The notes: generated from the sequence alone by a model not told the origin. A stretch of 53,305 nt of DNA from Lachnospiraceae bacterium (GCA_021771755.1 JAETOL010000012.1:1-53305), one strand, 5' to 3'. Counted from the first letter of the stretch, positions 41,991 through 51,326 are shown. Numbers and translations are program-made.

Positions 41991-42665
41991 TTGAAAAGCA
42001 ACAGGAGTTTTACATTTGATGAGCTTCTTACCGGAAATCGGTCAGAGGAGTTTATCGAATCGGCCTATCCTTTTATGAAACTGATGATGCAGTACCAGTG
42101 TGCTATGCTGGAAGTACGGACAAAATTTGAGGTCCTGAATACAGAACTGTCTCTGGACAGTGACAGAAATCCGATCGAGTCCATTTCCTGCCGTATTAAA
42201 AAGCCTATAAGTATTGCAGAAAAACTGAAGCGTAAGGGATTGGATGTAAGCCTTCAGAGCATTGAAGAAAACCTTCATGATGTGGCAGGTATCCGTGTTG
42301 TATGTTCTTTTCCAAAGGATATTTACAAGCTTGCGGACAAGATCTGTTCCCAGGATGACATTCATTTGCTGGAAAAGAAAGATTATATTGCAAATCCCAA
42401 ACCAAACGGATATCGAAGCCTTCATCTGATCCTGGAGGTTCCTGTGTTTTTTGCCAACGAAAAAAAATGGATGCCGGTGGAAGTACAGTTTCGTACCATT
42501 GCCATGGATTTCTGGGCGAGTATTGAACACAAAGTAAAATATAAGAAAAACATTGATGATTCAACTGCGGAAATCGTGGAAAAACTGAAAGAATGTGCGG
42601 AAGGGATTCACTCTCTGGATCTTCGGATGCAGGAGATCAGTGAATATATTGACAGCAGAAAATAA
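41991..42665 (+). CDS. Small alarmone synthetase (RelQ/YjbM-type GTP pyrophosphokinase)
   Basis: Makes (p)ppGpp or pppGpp analogues from GTP/GDP and ATP without a hydrolase domain. The 224-aa protein has the RelA/SpoT synthetase core: VRTKFEVLNTELSL, RIKKPISIAEKLKRKG, HDVAGIRVVCSF, NPKPNGYRSLHLILEVP, and VEVQFRTIAMDFWASIEHKVKYK. The C-terminal helix supports tetramers in RelQ. I chose the TTG at 41991 because GGAGG lies eight bases before it. The frame continues to 41970 without a ribosome site. It follows the Nif11-like gene by 23 bases. Confidence 0.92.
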   Translation: MKSNRSFTFDELLTGNRSEEFIESAYPFMKLMMQYQCAMLEVRTKFEVLNTELSLDSDRNPIESISCRIKKPISIAEKLKRKGLDVSLQSIEENLHDVAGIRVVCSFPKDIYKLADKICSQDDIHLLEKKDYIANPKPNGYRSLHLILEVPVFFANEKKWMPVEVQFRTIAMDFWASIEHKVKYKKNIDDSTAEIVEKLKECAEGIHSLDLRMQEISEYIDSRK

Positions 42666-42698
42666 ATTCCGGAGATATCCGGCAGGAAAGGAGGTTTC

Positions 42699-42947
42699 AT
42701 GATCATAGAATGTCCGGCAGATACGAGACTTCAGGAGTATCTTCTGAAAAAAGATATCCATATTTTTACACCCTGCGGAGGCCGTGGAAATTGTGCGAAG
42801 TGTAAGGTAAGAATACTGAAAGGAGAAGCCAGGGTCAACACCATGGATCGGATCTGGTTTTCTCAGAAAGAACTGGAGGAAGGATACCGGCTTGGATGTC
42901 AGGTATTTGCCAAAGAACCCCTGACTATAGAAATATATGAAAAGTGA
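42699..42947 (+). CDS. 2Fe-2S ferredoxin-like protein
   Basis: An 82-aa protein with the plant-type 2Fe-2S binding loop CGGRGNCAKCKV and the fourth cysteine in YRLGCQV. It is similar to the N-terminal domain of corrinoid-activating (RACo-type) and other clostridial iron-sulfur proteins, but here the domain stands alone. Likely a small electron carrier. AAAGGAGG precedes the ATG. It overlaps the possible upstream start of the next gene. Confidence 0.82.
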   Translation: MIIECPADTRLQEYLLKKDIHIFTPCGGRGNCAKCKVRILKGEARVNTMDRIWFSQKELEEGYRLGCQVFAKEPLTIEIYEK

Positions 42948-42957
42948 GATGGTTCAA

Positions 42958-43575
42958 ATGAAAAAAATACGAATGAGTATGTTGGCAGCGTGCATGGCAG
43001 CAGTATTGACCGGATGCGTGCAAACAGACATTCATGCGCTGCAAAAGGAGCAGGTAGTTCCCTATGAACTTTCGGAGCGTGAGACACAGCTTCTGGGAGC
43101 TTTTGGAATGGAAGATAATTCGCAGATCGTATCTTTCTGTGCTCCGGAGACTGCCATTACAGTTACTGCCAGGATTTATAAACTGAAGGAGGACCTGACC
43201 TGGGAGACCATAGGGGATGGTTCTATGTCTATTGGAAAAGAAAAAGAACCTGCAGAGCAGATTTCAGGAAGCTTTACCATGCAGATACAAGATGACCGCA
43301 GCATAGATTTCTACATAAATATGGCCGGGCAGGGAACTTTTTCCACAAAAGATATCGGGGAAAACCAGGAATATACAATTGAAGGAAAGGCTTTTTTGAA
43401 GGAAGCTCAGAAAATCGAGCTGGGTAAGGAAATTCCGGTATCAGTACTGGTCTATGACAATGGAAACAGTATGAGAAGTTATACCACTGAGGATTATTTT
43501 GAACCGGAAAAATTTAAAGATATGGATCTGGTACAGGCAGTGACACTGGAGTTTTCGGACCAGGAGATTCACTGA
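42958..43575 (+). CDS. Lipoprotein of unknown function
   Basis: A 205-aa exported lipoprotein. The signal MKKIRMSMLAACMAAVLTGC has a proper lipobox (LTGC), giving Cys20 as the anchor. The mature part resembles a beta-rich domain (ITVTARIYKLKEDLTWETIGDG, GSFTMQIQDDRSIDFYINMAG), but I do not recognise a named family. The start at 42958 gives a clean signal peptide. The ATG at 42937 would add seven residues and overlap the ferredoxin-like gene by 11 bases. A bidirectional terminator follows. Confidence 0.75.
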   Translation: MKKIRMSMLAACMAAVLTGCVQTDIHALQKEQVVPYELSERETQLLGAFGMEDNSQIVSFCAPETAITVTARIYKLKEDLTWETIGDGSMSIGKEKEPAEQISGSFTMQIQDDRSIDFYINMAGQGTFSTKDIGENQEYTIEGKAFLKEAQKIELGKEIPVSVLVYDNGNSMRSYTTEDYFEPEKFKDMDLVQAVTLEFSDQEIH

Positions 43576-43584
43576 AACGGAGAC

Positions 43585-43621
43585 AAAACAAAAAGGTCAG
43601 GCAGCCTGACCTTTTTGTTTT
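43585..43621. terminator. Bidirectional terminator
   Basis: A perfect 18-bp inverted repeat with a one-base centre: left arm AAAACAAAAAGGTCAGGC (43585-43602), right arm to 43621. A-tract and T-tract on both sides serve both convergent transcripts. It runs into the last codons of the minus-strand gene. Confidence 0.92.
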
Positions 43622-44178
43622 GCCTTACAGATTAACTGTGTCATAGTACCCATGGGGCAGTAGACACACCAGCTTCTAGGCTTAAAGAGAACCATAGTGA
43701 AAAAACCAAGGATGGTAGAAGTCAGCATGACACTGTAAAAGCCAAAGGCAAACTGAGCCACACCCGGGTGAAGGAGGGTTCCGTGATATGCCCAGTGCCA
43801 GGGAACTTTAAAGGTCCACAATAAAGTTACCACCTGTTTCAGATCCTGCACATTGGAGAATACCAGCCAGGTATTCCACAGCATCTGGAAGAACATAATA
43901 AAAAAGAAAATCAAAAATCCATAACGAAACCATTTGCTTTTCATCCATTTTGGAATATCCTTTTTGCGGGAAAGTCCGAAATTGCCGCCTAACAAACTGA
44001 AAAGCTGGCCTCTTCCGCAGTAGCGGTTACAGTAGCCTTTTGTTCCCTTTGCCACGGAGATGATCAGAGGGATAAAAAAACAGAGAAGTCCCAGCCAGGC
44101 AAACAGGATATTAAAAAATCCCAGTACCAGATATGTCAGAGATAAAATCCAAAGATAATCATACCAGTGTTTTTTCAT
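43597..44178 (-). CDS. Membrane protein with NapH-like 4Fe-4S motifs
   Basis: A 193-aa membrane protein with about four helices, GYCNRYCGRGQLF after the second helix and SWCVYCPMGTMTQL near the C-terminus. These cysteine motifs match the 4Fe-4S binding domain of NapH/NosR/CcoG-type electron-transfer membrane proteins, though with fewer cysteines than a full ferredoxin. It starts four bases inside the ferredoxin gene (ATGA) with AGGAGG in front, so the pair forms one unit. It likely passes electrons between the membrane quinone or flavin pool and the soluble ferredoxin. Confidence 0.75.
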   Translation of the reverse strand: MKKHWYDYLWILSLTYLVLGFFNILFAWLGLLCFFIPLIISVAKGTKGYCNRYCGRGQLFSLLGGNFGLSRKKDIPKWMKSKWFRYGFLIFFFIMFFQMLWNTWLVFSNVQDLKQVVTLLWTFKVPWHWAYHGTLLHPGVAQFAFGFYSVMLTSTILGFFTMVLFKPRSWCVYCPMGTMTQLICKAKQKGQAA

Positions 44179-44387
44179 GCTTCCGCCTCCTGTATCACGA
44201 TCACAGATGCGGGACATTCTTTTGCACATTTGCCGCATCCAATACATCTTTCCATATCGACTCTTGCCATAATCCCATGCCATATTTCGATGGCATTCCT
44301 GGGACATACCTTCAGACAGCAGCCGCAGGCAACACAGTCGTCAGCGCTGACAAAGGCTTTTTTCTTTTTTCTGATCTTTTTTTCCAC
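44175..44387 (-). CDS. 2x[4Fe-4S] ferredoxin
   Basis: A 70-aa bacterial ferredoxin with two classical clusters, CVACGCCLKVCP and CIGCGKCAKECP, joined by a short linker. A basic start (EKKIRKKKKAF) may help docking. The GTG at 44387 has AGGAGG seven bases away. Upstream in-frame codons lack a ribosome site. It is translationally coupled to the NapH-like membrane gene. Confidence 0.85.
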   Translation of the reverse strand: MEKKIRKKKKAFVSADDCVACGCCLKVCPRNAIEIWHGIMARVDMERCIGCGKCAKECPASVIVIQEAEA

Positions 44388-44416
44388 AGTGAGACCTCCT
44401 GAAATTTGATAAAAAC

Positions 44417-44422
44417 AGTATA
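44417..44422 (-). promoter_or_regulatory. Extended -10 of the ferredoxin unit
   Basis: On the minus strand TATACT preceded by TGTGC (TGn). The -35 region is weak. About 30 bases before the GTG start. Confidence 0.45.
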
Positions 44423-44440
44423 GCACAGGTGAGGAAAGGA

Positions 44441-44461
44441 GTCTGTGAGTTTGTCACAGAC
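44441..44461. promoter_or_regulatory. Short perfect inverted repeat in the divergent promoter region
   Basis: GTCTGTG (44441-44447) and CACAGAC (44455-44461) with a seven-base spacer. It lies just upstream of the minus-strand -10 and about 90 bases from the plus-strand promoter. It could be an operator for either unit. Confidence 0.4.
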
Positions 44462-44531
44462 GGTACTATAGTTTGAATGGTATATCGATTGTGCATTTTG
44501 TATATATTTTGGAAAATAATCCGATGACCTA

Positions 44532-44560
44532 TTGACTTTTTGAATAATTGATGGTATATA
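44532..44560 (+). promoter_or_regulatory. Promoter of the LDH2-malic enzyme-GlpP-GlpK operon
   Basis: TTGACT (44532-44537) and TATATA (44555-44560) are 17 bases apart. ATGGTATAT occurs at 44551-44559 over the -10 and again at 44477-44485, 74 bases (about seven helical turns) upstream. Confidence 0.65.
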
Positions 44561-44578
44561 TATTATAGTTTTATAGTT

Positions 44579-44634
44579 GCAGAGAGACGAGAGACAATGC
44601 AATGAACACGAAGTGTTTTTTGCGTTGTCTTTTT
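44579..44634 (+). terminator. Leader terminator with adjacent purine-rich motif (candidate GlpP target)
   Basis: AGACAATGCAA (44592-44602) and TTGCGTTGTCT (44620-44630) form an 11-bp stem with a G-U, topped by ACAC-GAA-GTGT and followed by TTTTT. It lies between promoter and first gene, so it must be controlled or leaky. The bases before it, AGAGAGACGAGAGA (44581-44594), resemble those before the leader terminator at 49342. The downstream glpP gene encodes an antiterminator. Confidence 0.7.
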
Positions 44635-44657
44635 GTTATGTTAGGGAGGATTTTAAT

Positions 44658-45776
44658 ATGCAGAAAGAAACAAGACCTTTTATTCCGTGGGAACTGGTAG
44701 ACGATTTTATGACAGCAGTTTTTGTAAAACTGGGACTGCCGGAGGACGACGCCCGTCTTTGCTCAGATGTTTTGATGCAAAGTGACAAATGGGGAATAGA
44801 AAGTCACGGCTGTAATCGCTTTAAACCGATTTATGTGGATCGTATCCGTAAGGGAATCCTGAATCCGGTTACCAAAATAGATGTTTTGAAAGAAACACCA
44901 ACTACAGCAGTTCTGGATGCCAATGACGGTATGGGAATGGTAGCCAGTAAGAAAGCGATGGATATGTGTATTGAAAAAGCACATAAATATGGCATGGGAA
45001 TGGTGGCAGTAAGAAATTCTTCTCATTATGGGATTGCAGGCTACTGGGCGAATCTTGCTGCAAAAGAAAATATGATCGGAATTACCGGAACGAATGCAAG
45101 GCCATCCATTGCTCCTACTTTTGGTGTGGAAAACATGATGGGAACTAATCCCCTGACCTTTGCAATGCCTACGGATGAAGAATTTCCGTTTTTGCTGGAC
45201 TGTGCAACGTCTATTATCCAGAATGGCAAAATTGAGTATTATGCTAGAATCGGCAAAGATACACCGGCAGGAATGGTAATTGGAAGAGATGGTTCTACAC
45301 TGACAGACAGTGCACAGATTCTGAAAGACCTTCGCAGTGGAAATGCGGCTCTGGCTCCTCTGGGAGGTATCGGTGAGACCCTTGCCGGATATAAAGGCTA
45401 TGGATATGCTGCTGTTGTGGAAATTCTTTCTGCTGCCTTGCAGTCCGGCATTTTCCTGAAAGACCTGGACGGAAAGGATGAAAACGGAAATCTGCGCCCG
45501 TATCATTTGGGACATTTCTTTATTGCGATCGATACAGAGGCATTTATGGGAGCTGAGGCATTTAAAAAGACAGCAGGAGATATTTTGAGAAAGCTGAGAG
45601 ATTCTCAGAAGGCACCTGGACAGGATCGTATTTATACAGCAGGAGAAAAGGAACATGATGTATGGATGTACCGGAAGGACAAAGGTGTTCCTGTAACAGA
45701 GGCTGTACAGAAGGAATTTATACAGTTGAGAGATGAACTGGGATTGACAGAATTCAGTTTTCCTTTTGAGGCATAA
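44658..45776 (+). CDS. LDH2-family NAD(P)-dependent 2-hydroxyacid dehydrogenase (malate/lactate type)
   Basis: A 372-aa soluble dehydrogenase of the malate/L-lactate/ureidoglycolate family, which is unrelated to Rossmann LDH. Characteristic parts are DKWGIESHGCNRF, DANDGMGMVASKKAMD, VRNSSHYGIAGYW, GTNARPSIAPTFG, GTNPLTFAMPT and GYKGYGYAAVVEILSAAL. Family members oxidise malate, L-lactate or related acids. Malate is favoured here because malic enzyme follows. A GGGAGG site precedes the ATG. It is the first gene after the leader terminator. Confidence 0.85.
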   Translation: MQKETRPFIPWELVDDFMTAVFVKLGLPEDDARLCSDVLMQSDKWGIESHGCNRFKPIYVDRIRKGILNPVTKIDVLKETPTTAVLDANDGMGMVASKKAMDMCIEKAHKYGMGMVAVRNSSHYGIAGYWANLAAKENMIGITGTNARPSIAPTFGVENMMGTNPLTFAMPTDEEFPFLLDCATSIIQNGKIEYYARIGKDTPAGMVIGRDGSTLTDSAQILKDLRSGNAALAPLGGIGETLAGYKGYGYAAVVEILSAALQSGIFLKDLDGKDENGNLRPYHLGHFFIAIDTEAFMGAEAFKKTAGDILRKLRDSQKAPGQDRIYTAGEKEHDVWMYRKDKGVPVTEAVQKEFIQLRDELGLTEFSFPFEA

Positions 45777-45812
45777 AAGAGAGAATGACAGAAAGTTGAG
45801 AGGAAGAATATC

Positions 45813-46988
45813 ATGGATTATGCAAAGGAATCATTAAAAAAACACAGTGAGTGGAAGGGAAAAATCGAAGTGATCAGCCGAGTACCGGTTTCTACAAAGG
45901 AAGATCTGGCTCTGGCATACACACCGGGAGTTGCACAGCCGTGTCTGGAGATTCAAAAGGATTTAGACAAAAGCTATGAACTTACAAGGCGTCATAATAT
46001 GTGTGCCGTTATTACGGACGGCTCTGCAGTTCTTGGGCTGGGGGATATCGGACCAGAGGCAGGGATGCCGGTTATGGAGGGAAAAAGTGTTTTATTTAAA
46101 GCGTTTGGAGATGTGGATGCCTTTCCGCTGTGCATCAAAACAAAGGATGTAGATGAATTTGTAAATACAGTATATCTGCTGTCTGGTTCTTTTGGAGGGG
46201 TTAATCTGGAGGATATTTCCGCCCCTCGATGTTTTGAAATTGAAAGAAAGCTGAAAGAAAAATGTGATATCCCTATTTTTCATGATGACCAGCATGGAAC
46301 GGCAATTATTACTCTTGCAGGCCTGTTGAATGCGTTGAAGGTTGTTGGCAAAAAGAAAGAAAATGTAAGAGTTGTGACTTCCGGTGCGGGGGCAGCAGCT
46401 GTATCTATTGTCAGATTGATCTTATCAGCAGGTTTTAAAAATGTTGTTATGTGTGATCGGAACGGTGCGATTTACGAGGGTCGAAAGGACGGTATGAACT
46501 GGATCAAAGAAGAAATGGCACAATGTACAAACCGGGAAAAAAGAAAGGGAACTTTAGCAGAAATGCTGGTCGGAGCAGACATTTTTATTGGGGTTTCTGC
46601 TCCTGGATTAGTAACCAGCGAGATGGTCAGATCCATGGCGGAAGATGCGATTGTTTTTGCATGTGCAAATCCTACACCGGAAATTTTTCCGGATGAAGCT
46701 AAGGCAGCCGGTGCGAAAGTGGTAGCGACCGGAAGAAGTGATTTTCCGAATCAGATCAATAATGTTCTGGCATTTCCCGGAGTGTTCCGAGGTACATTTG
46801 ATGTGCGTGCAAAAGATATCAACGAAGAGATGAAAATGGCGGCAGCCAGAGCGCTTGCTGAATTAATATCTGAAGAAGAGCTGGAAGCAGATTATATTAT
46901 ACCAAAAGCTTTTGATCCAAGAGTAGGAAAAGCAGTAGCAAGCGCGGTTGCAAAAGCGGCAAAAGATTCAGGAGTGGCAAGAATCTAA
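45813..46988 (+). CDS. NAD(P)-dependent malic enzyme
   Basis: Oxidatively decarboxylates malate to pyruvate. The 391-aa short bacterial form begins with HSEWKGKIEVISRVPVSTKEDLALAYTPGVAQPC, followed by the metal and substrate site EDISAPRCFEIERKLKE and IPIFHDDQHGTAIITLAGLLNAL. The nucleotide fold has GAGAAAVSIVRLIL and ends FDPRVGKAVASAVAKAA. It lies 36 bases after the LDH2-type gene. Together they can interconvert oxaloacetate, malate and pyruvate and shift redox equivalents. Confidence 0.93.
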   Translation: MDYAKESLKKHSEWKGKIEVISRVPVSTKEDLALAYTPGVAQPCLEIQKDLDKSYELTRRHNMCAVITDGSAVLGLGDIGPEAGMPVMEGKSVLFKAFGDVDAFPLCIKTKDVDEFVNTVYLLSGSFGGVNLEDISAPRCFEIERKLKEKCDIPIFHDDQHGTAIITLAGLLNALKVVGKKKENVRVVTSGAGAAAVSIVRLILSAGFKNVVMCDRNGAIYEGRKDGMNWIKEEMAQCTNREKRKGTLAEMLVGADIFIGVSAPGLVTSEMVRSMAEDAIVFACANPTPEIFPDEAKAAGAKVVATGRSDFPNQINNVLAFPGVFRGTFDVRAKDINEEMKMAAARALAELISEEELEADYIIPKAFDPRVGKAVASAVAKAAKDSGVARI

Positions 46989-47026
46989 CAGACAGAATCA
47001 TCTGATTGTAGTACTCATTTTTCTTG

Positions 47027-47062
47027 GACAGGCGTTGCTGAGATAAAAAAGCAATGCCTGTC
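47027..47062 (+). terminator. Intercistronic hairpin before glpP
   Basis: GACAGGCGTTGCT (47027-47039) and AGCAATGCCTGTC (47050-47062) pair over 13 positions with one G-U. What follows (TATCCTCATATTTT) is a poor T-tract, so it may be a weak terminator or mRNA-stability element splitting the operon. Confidence 0.5.
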
Positions 47063-47099
47063 TATCCTCATATTTTGATAAAGGCATTGGAGGTACAAC

Positions 47100-47681
47100 A
47101 TGGAAAAGGAAAGAATACTGGAACAATTTGAGGACTATCCTGTTATTGCTGCAATTAAGGACGAGAACGGGCTGAAAAAATGCCTGGAATCAGGAGCAGA
47201 AATACAGATTGTATTTGTGCTTTATGGAGATCTCTGTAATATCGGGACGATTGTAGAACGCTTAAAAGCGGGTGGAAAAACTGTGATCATCCATCTTGAC
47301 CTGATCAGCGGACTGGGAAATCGGGAGATTGCTGTAGATTATATAAAAAACACAACAAAAGCAGATGGGATCATATCTACAAAATCAACCTTGATAAAGA
47401 GAGCAAAAGAATTGGATTTTTTTGCAGTTATGCGTTTTTTTATGTTGGATTCCATGGTTTATGAAAATGTGAAAAAACAGATAGAAAATGTAAAACCGGA
47501 TATGATAGAAATTATTCCGGGAGCGATGCCGAAGGTGATTTCCAGACTTTGTGAATTTATTGAAGGCAAAGTTCCAGTGATCGCAGGGGGAATGATCATG
47601 GATAAAGAAGATACTATGAAAGCGCTGAATGCCGGGGCAACAGCGATTTCGACCACTAAGCAGAATATCTGGTTTATGTAA
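47100..47681 (+). CDS. glpP: Glycerol-3-phosphate-responsive antiterminator GlpP
   Basis: In Bacillus, GlpP with glycerol 3-phosphate binds mRNA leaders and prevents termination in front of glycerol genes. This 193-aa protein has the family's TIM-barrel-like features: YPVIAAIKDENGLKKCLESGAEIQIVFVLYGDL, VIIHLDLISGLGNREIAVDYIK, TKSTLIKRAKE, the segment MRFFMLDSMVYENV, and PDMIEIIPGAMPKVI with PVIAGGMIMDKED. The length matches. GGAGG precedes the ATG. It lies between malic enzyme and glpK. Two leader terminators in this window are plausible targets. Confidence 0.92.
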   Translation: MEKERILEQFEDYPVIAAIKDENGLKKCLESGAEIQIVFVLYGDLCNIGTIVERLKAGGKTVIIHLDLISGLGNREIAVDYIKNTTKADGIISTKSTLIKRAKELDFFAVMRFFMLDSMVYENVKKQIENVKPDMIEIIPGAMPKVISRLCEFIEGKVPVIAGGMIMDKEDTMKALNAGATAISTTKQNIWFM

Positions 47682-47695
47682 AATAAGAAGGATGA

Positions 47696-49210
<1,515 letters not shown>

Positions 49211-49253
49211 GATAAAAATAACCTAATTAATACTTGTATTTGCATAAAAATAT

Positions 49254-49266
49254 GTGCAAATTGCAC
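49254..49266. promoter_or_regulatory. Perfect palindrome upstream of the hydrolase promoter
   Basis: GTGCAAATTGCAC, a 13-base perfect palindrome ending eight bases before the -35. It is suited to a dimeric activator or repressor. Confidence 0.45.
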
Positions 49267-49274
49267 TACATATA

Positions 49275-49303
49275 TTGACAAAAATGAAAAAATATATTAT
49301 TAT
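49275..49303 (+). promoter_or_regulatory. Promoter of the membrane hydrolase gene
   Basis: A perfect TTGACA (49275-49280) and TATTAT (49298-49303) with 17-base spacing. Confidence 0.75.
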
Positions 49304-49328
49304 TTATACATAATATATGTGCTGCCTA

Positions 49329-49375
49329 AGAGAACGGAGAGAAGGGTATACAAGCATTGTTTTGTATACCCTTTT
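49329..49375 (+). terminator. Leader terminator with adjacent purine-rich motif (candidate GlpP target)
   Basis: AAGGGTATACAA (49342-49353) and TTGTATACCCTT (49362-49373) form a perfect 12-bp stem followed by TT. It lies in the leader of the hydrolase gene. AGAGAACGGAGAGA (49329-49342) runs directly into it, resembling the motif at 44581-44594. It may also end transcription coming from glpK. Confidence 0.7.
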
Positions 49376-49422
49376 ATTGTGTCTACAGGCATTATACATC
49401 CATTATAAGGAGGGTAATGAGG

Positions 49423-51267
49423 ATGAATAAAAAGGTAAAAAAAGGTTCTGGTTTCTGGTTGTGTCTGTCTTTGATCATATGTCTGATCAGCGGTATTGGC
49501 GCCAGTATGATTCAGACAAACTTTGGGAAAGTTACTATCAAAGATTTGCGGTTTGAAACAGAAAGTGGTCATCAGATGAGCGCATTACTGCTGAAACCAG
49601 ATACAGCAACAGCAGAAAATCCTGCTCCGGCTATTATTTGCAGCCATGGTTGGTATAATAATCGTGAAATGCAGGATTTGAATTATGTTGAATATGCGCG
49701 CCGAGGATATGTAGTGCTTTCTATTGATATGTATGGACATGGAAATTCAGATAATTTGCTGGCAGGAGATTGGTTTAAACCTGAAAATAATGCAAATGGA
49801 ATGTATGATGCCGTTAAAATGATGGCTACGTTACCTTTTGTTGATAAGGATAAAATTGGAGTTACAGGACACTCCAATGGAGCACTTGCCAGTCGTACAG
49901 CAGTTTTACTGGATAATGAAGTACAGGAGCCGTTGATTGCAGCAGCTCTTCTGGTCTCCAATGATGCTGTATATAAGAATGAGGATGGCGCATATATTAA
50001 TATGTTTGGAGATAGAGATGCGGGTATTGTTGCGTGTCAGTATGATGAGTTTTTCCATCGGACATATAATGAGGATGGTTCTCATACAGCACCCAGAGAC
50101 TTTATGAAGCAGGCAAATGCACAGTCCTTCTTATATTTTGGTGAAGATCCGGAAGGTTTGGAGGCACGTAGCGCGGAAACAATTTATAAAGAAGAGATAG
50201 AGGGAAAAGAAGCGGCCCGTGTGATTTATAATCCGAATATTACGCATCCCTGGGCACATTTTTCTAAGCGTGTTGTAGATTCAAGCGTTCAATTTTTTGA
50301 TGAAGCTTTGGGGGCACCAAATCCAATTAAGGGAAGCGATCAGATATGGCAGGTAAAGGCATTTTTTAATGCTTTAGGGCTTGTTGGATTTATTATGTTT
50401 GTAGTGAGTTTTGCAAAAGTTTTATTGAAAACATCCTGTTTTTCTTCCTTAAAAGCAGAGGAGGAAGTCCTTCCGGCACCGGCGCTTTCAGGCAAGGAAA
50501 AGACATGGTTTTGGGTTAGCAGTATTTTAGGTGCGGTTTTTAGCTTTGTTGTTTATATGTTTGGTTATGGTATAATTTCAAAGCTGGTTGGAGGGGCTGT
50601 TCCGCAGTCAGGTCCTGCATTTATTGGAATTTGGGCGGCATTATGTGGAGTGTTTTCACTATTTCTTCTTTGGGTTGGCAGGAGGTTTACAAAGGCTCCT
50701 TCCAGAACAGAAGAAAATGGAGTTAAGATCAGTGCGAAAAAGCTGGGGCTGACAGTTCTTCTTGCTCTTATCGTAGCAGTTTCAGCATATGCTCTGGTAT
50801 TCTTGGCTGATTACCTGTTTAAGACAGACTTCAGACTTTGGGTAGTTGCACTGAAAGCTTTTAATGCAAATTTGATTCCATATATTTTATTATACTTACC
50901 TCTGTTTTTGTTATATTACATACCGAATTCCATCTGTATCAACAGTTATAATTACTTTGAATTAGGGAAAAAACCATGGATAAATACCTGTGTGAATGCT
51001 ATATTTAATATTCTGCCCAGTGTTGTCATGGTAATCATCATGTATGGATGCTTTTTTATCAGCGGCTATTTGCCTAATGAATTTGCCCCATTCTTTGGAG
51101 GGTCTATTATCGGAATCTGGCTCTATCCGGTAATTATTATTTTGGCAGTGGCGGCAGTTGTTTCCAGAAAACTTTATCGTGCAACAAAAAATCCATATCT
51201 GGCAGGTATCATCATGGCAGTATTGGTTGCAATTATGAGTTGTACAAATACTCTGACTCAGTTGTAA
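49423..51267 (+). CDS. Alpha/beta hydrolase fused to a multi-helix membrane domain
   Basis: A 614-aa protein. One N-terminal helix (about 10-30) is followed by an alpha/beta-hydrolase domain (about 40-295) with oxyanion-side HGW in ICSHGWYNN, the segment LSIDMYGHGNSD, the nucleophile elbow GVTGHSNGALASR and a late histidine in NITHPWAHF. After about residue 310 come some eight or nine hydrophobic helices to the end. The hydrolase would face outside. Substrate is unknown; dienelactone-hydrolase-like folds cleave esters. The leader carries a terminator like that of the glycerol operon, so a role in releasing glycerol or other ester products is a hypothesis. The ATG at 49423 fits AGGAGG better than 49417. 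Confidence 0.78.
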   Translation: MNKKVKKGSGFWLCLSLIICLISGIGASMIQTNFGKVTIKDLRFETESGHQMSALLLKPDTATAENPAPAIICSHGWYNNREMQDLNYVEYARRGYVVLSIDMYGHGNSDNLLAGDWFKPENNANGMYDAVKMMATLPFVDKDKIGVTGHSNGALASRTAVLLDNEVQEPLIAAALLVSNDAVYKNEDGAYINMFGDRDAGIVACQYDEFFHRTYNEDGSHTAPRDFMKQANAQSFLYFGEDPEGLEARSAETIYKEEIEGKEAARVIYNPNITHPWAHFSKRVVDSSVQFFDEALGAPNPIKGSDQIWQVKAFFNALGLVGFIMFVVSFAKVLLKTSCFSSLKAEEEVLPAPALSGKEKTWFWVSSILGAVFSFVVYMFGYGIISKLVGGAVPQSGPAFIGIWAALCGVFSLFLLWVGRRFTKAPSRTEENGVKISAKKLGLTVLLALIVAVSAYALVFLADYLFKTDFRLWVVALKAFNANLIPYILLYLPLFLLYYIPNSICINSYNYFELGKKPWINTCVNAIFNILPSVVMVIIMYGCFFISGYLPNEFAPFFGGSIIGIWLYPVIIILAVAAVVSRKLYRATKNPYLAGIIMAVLVAIMSCTNTLTQL

Positions 51268-51326
51268 AACAGAAAGTCACTGTCAGAGTGGAATCTGGAA
51301 ATTTTATACGTTGAATAAAACATACG

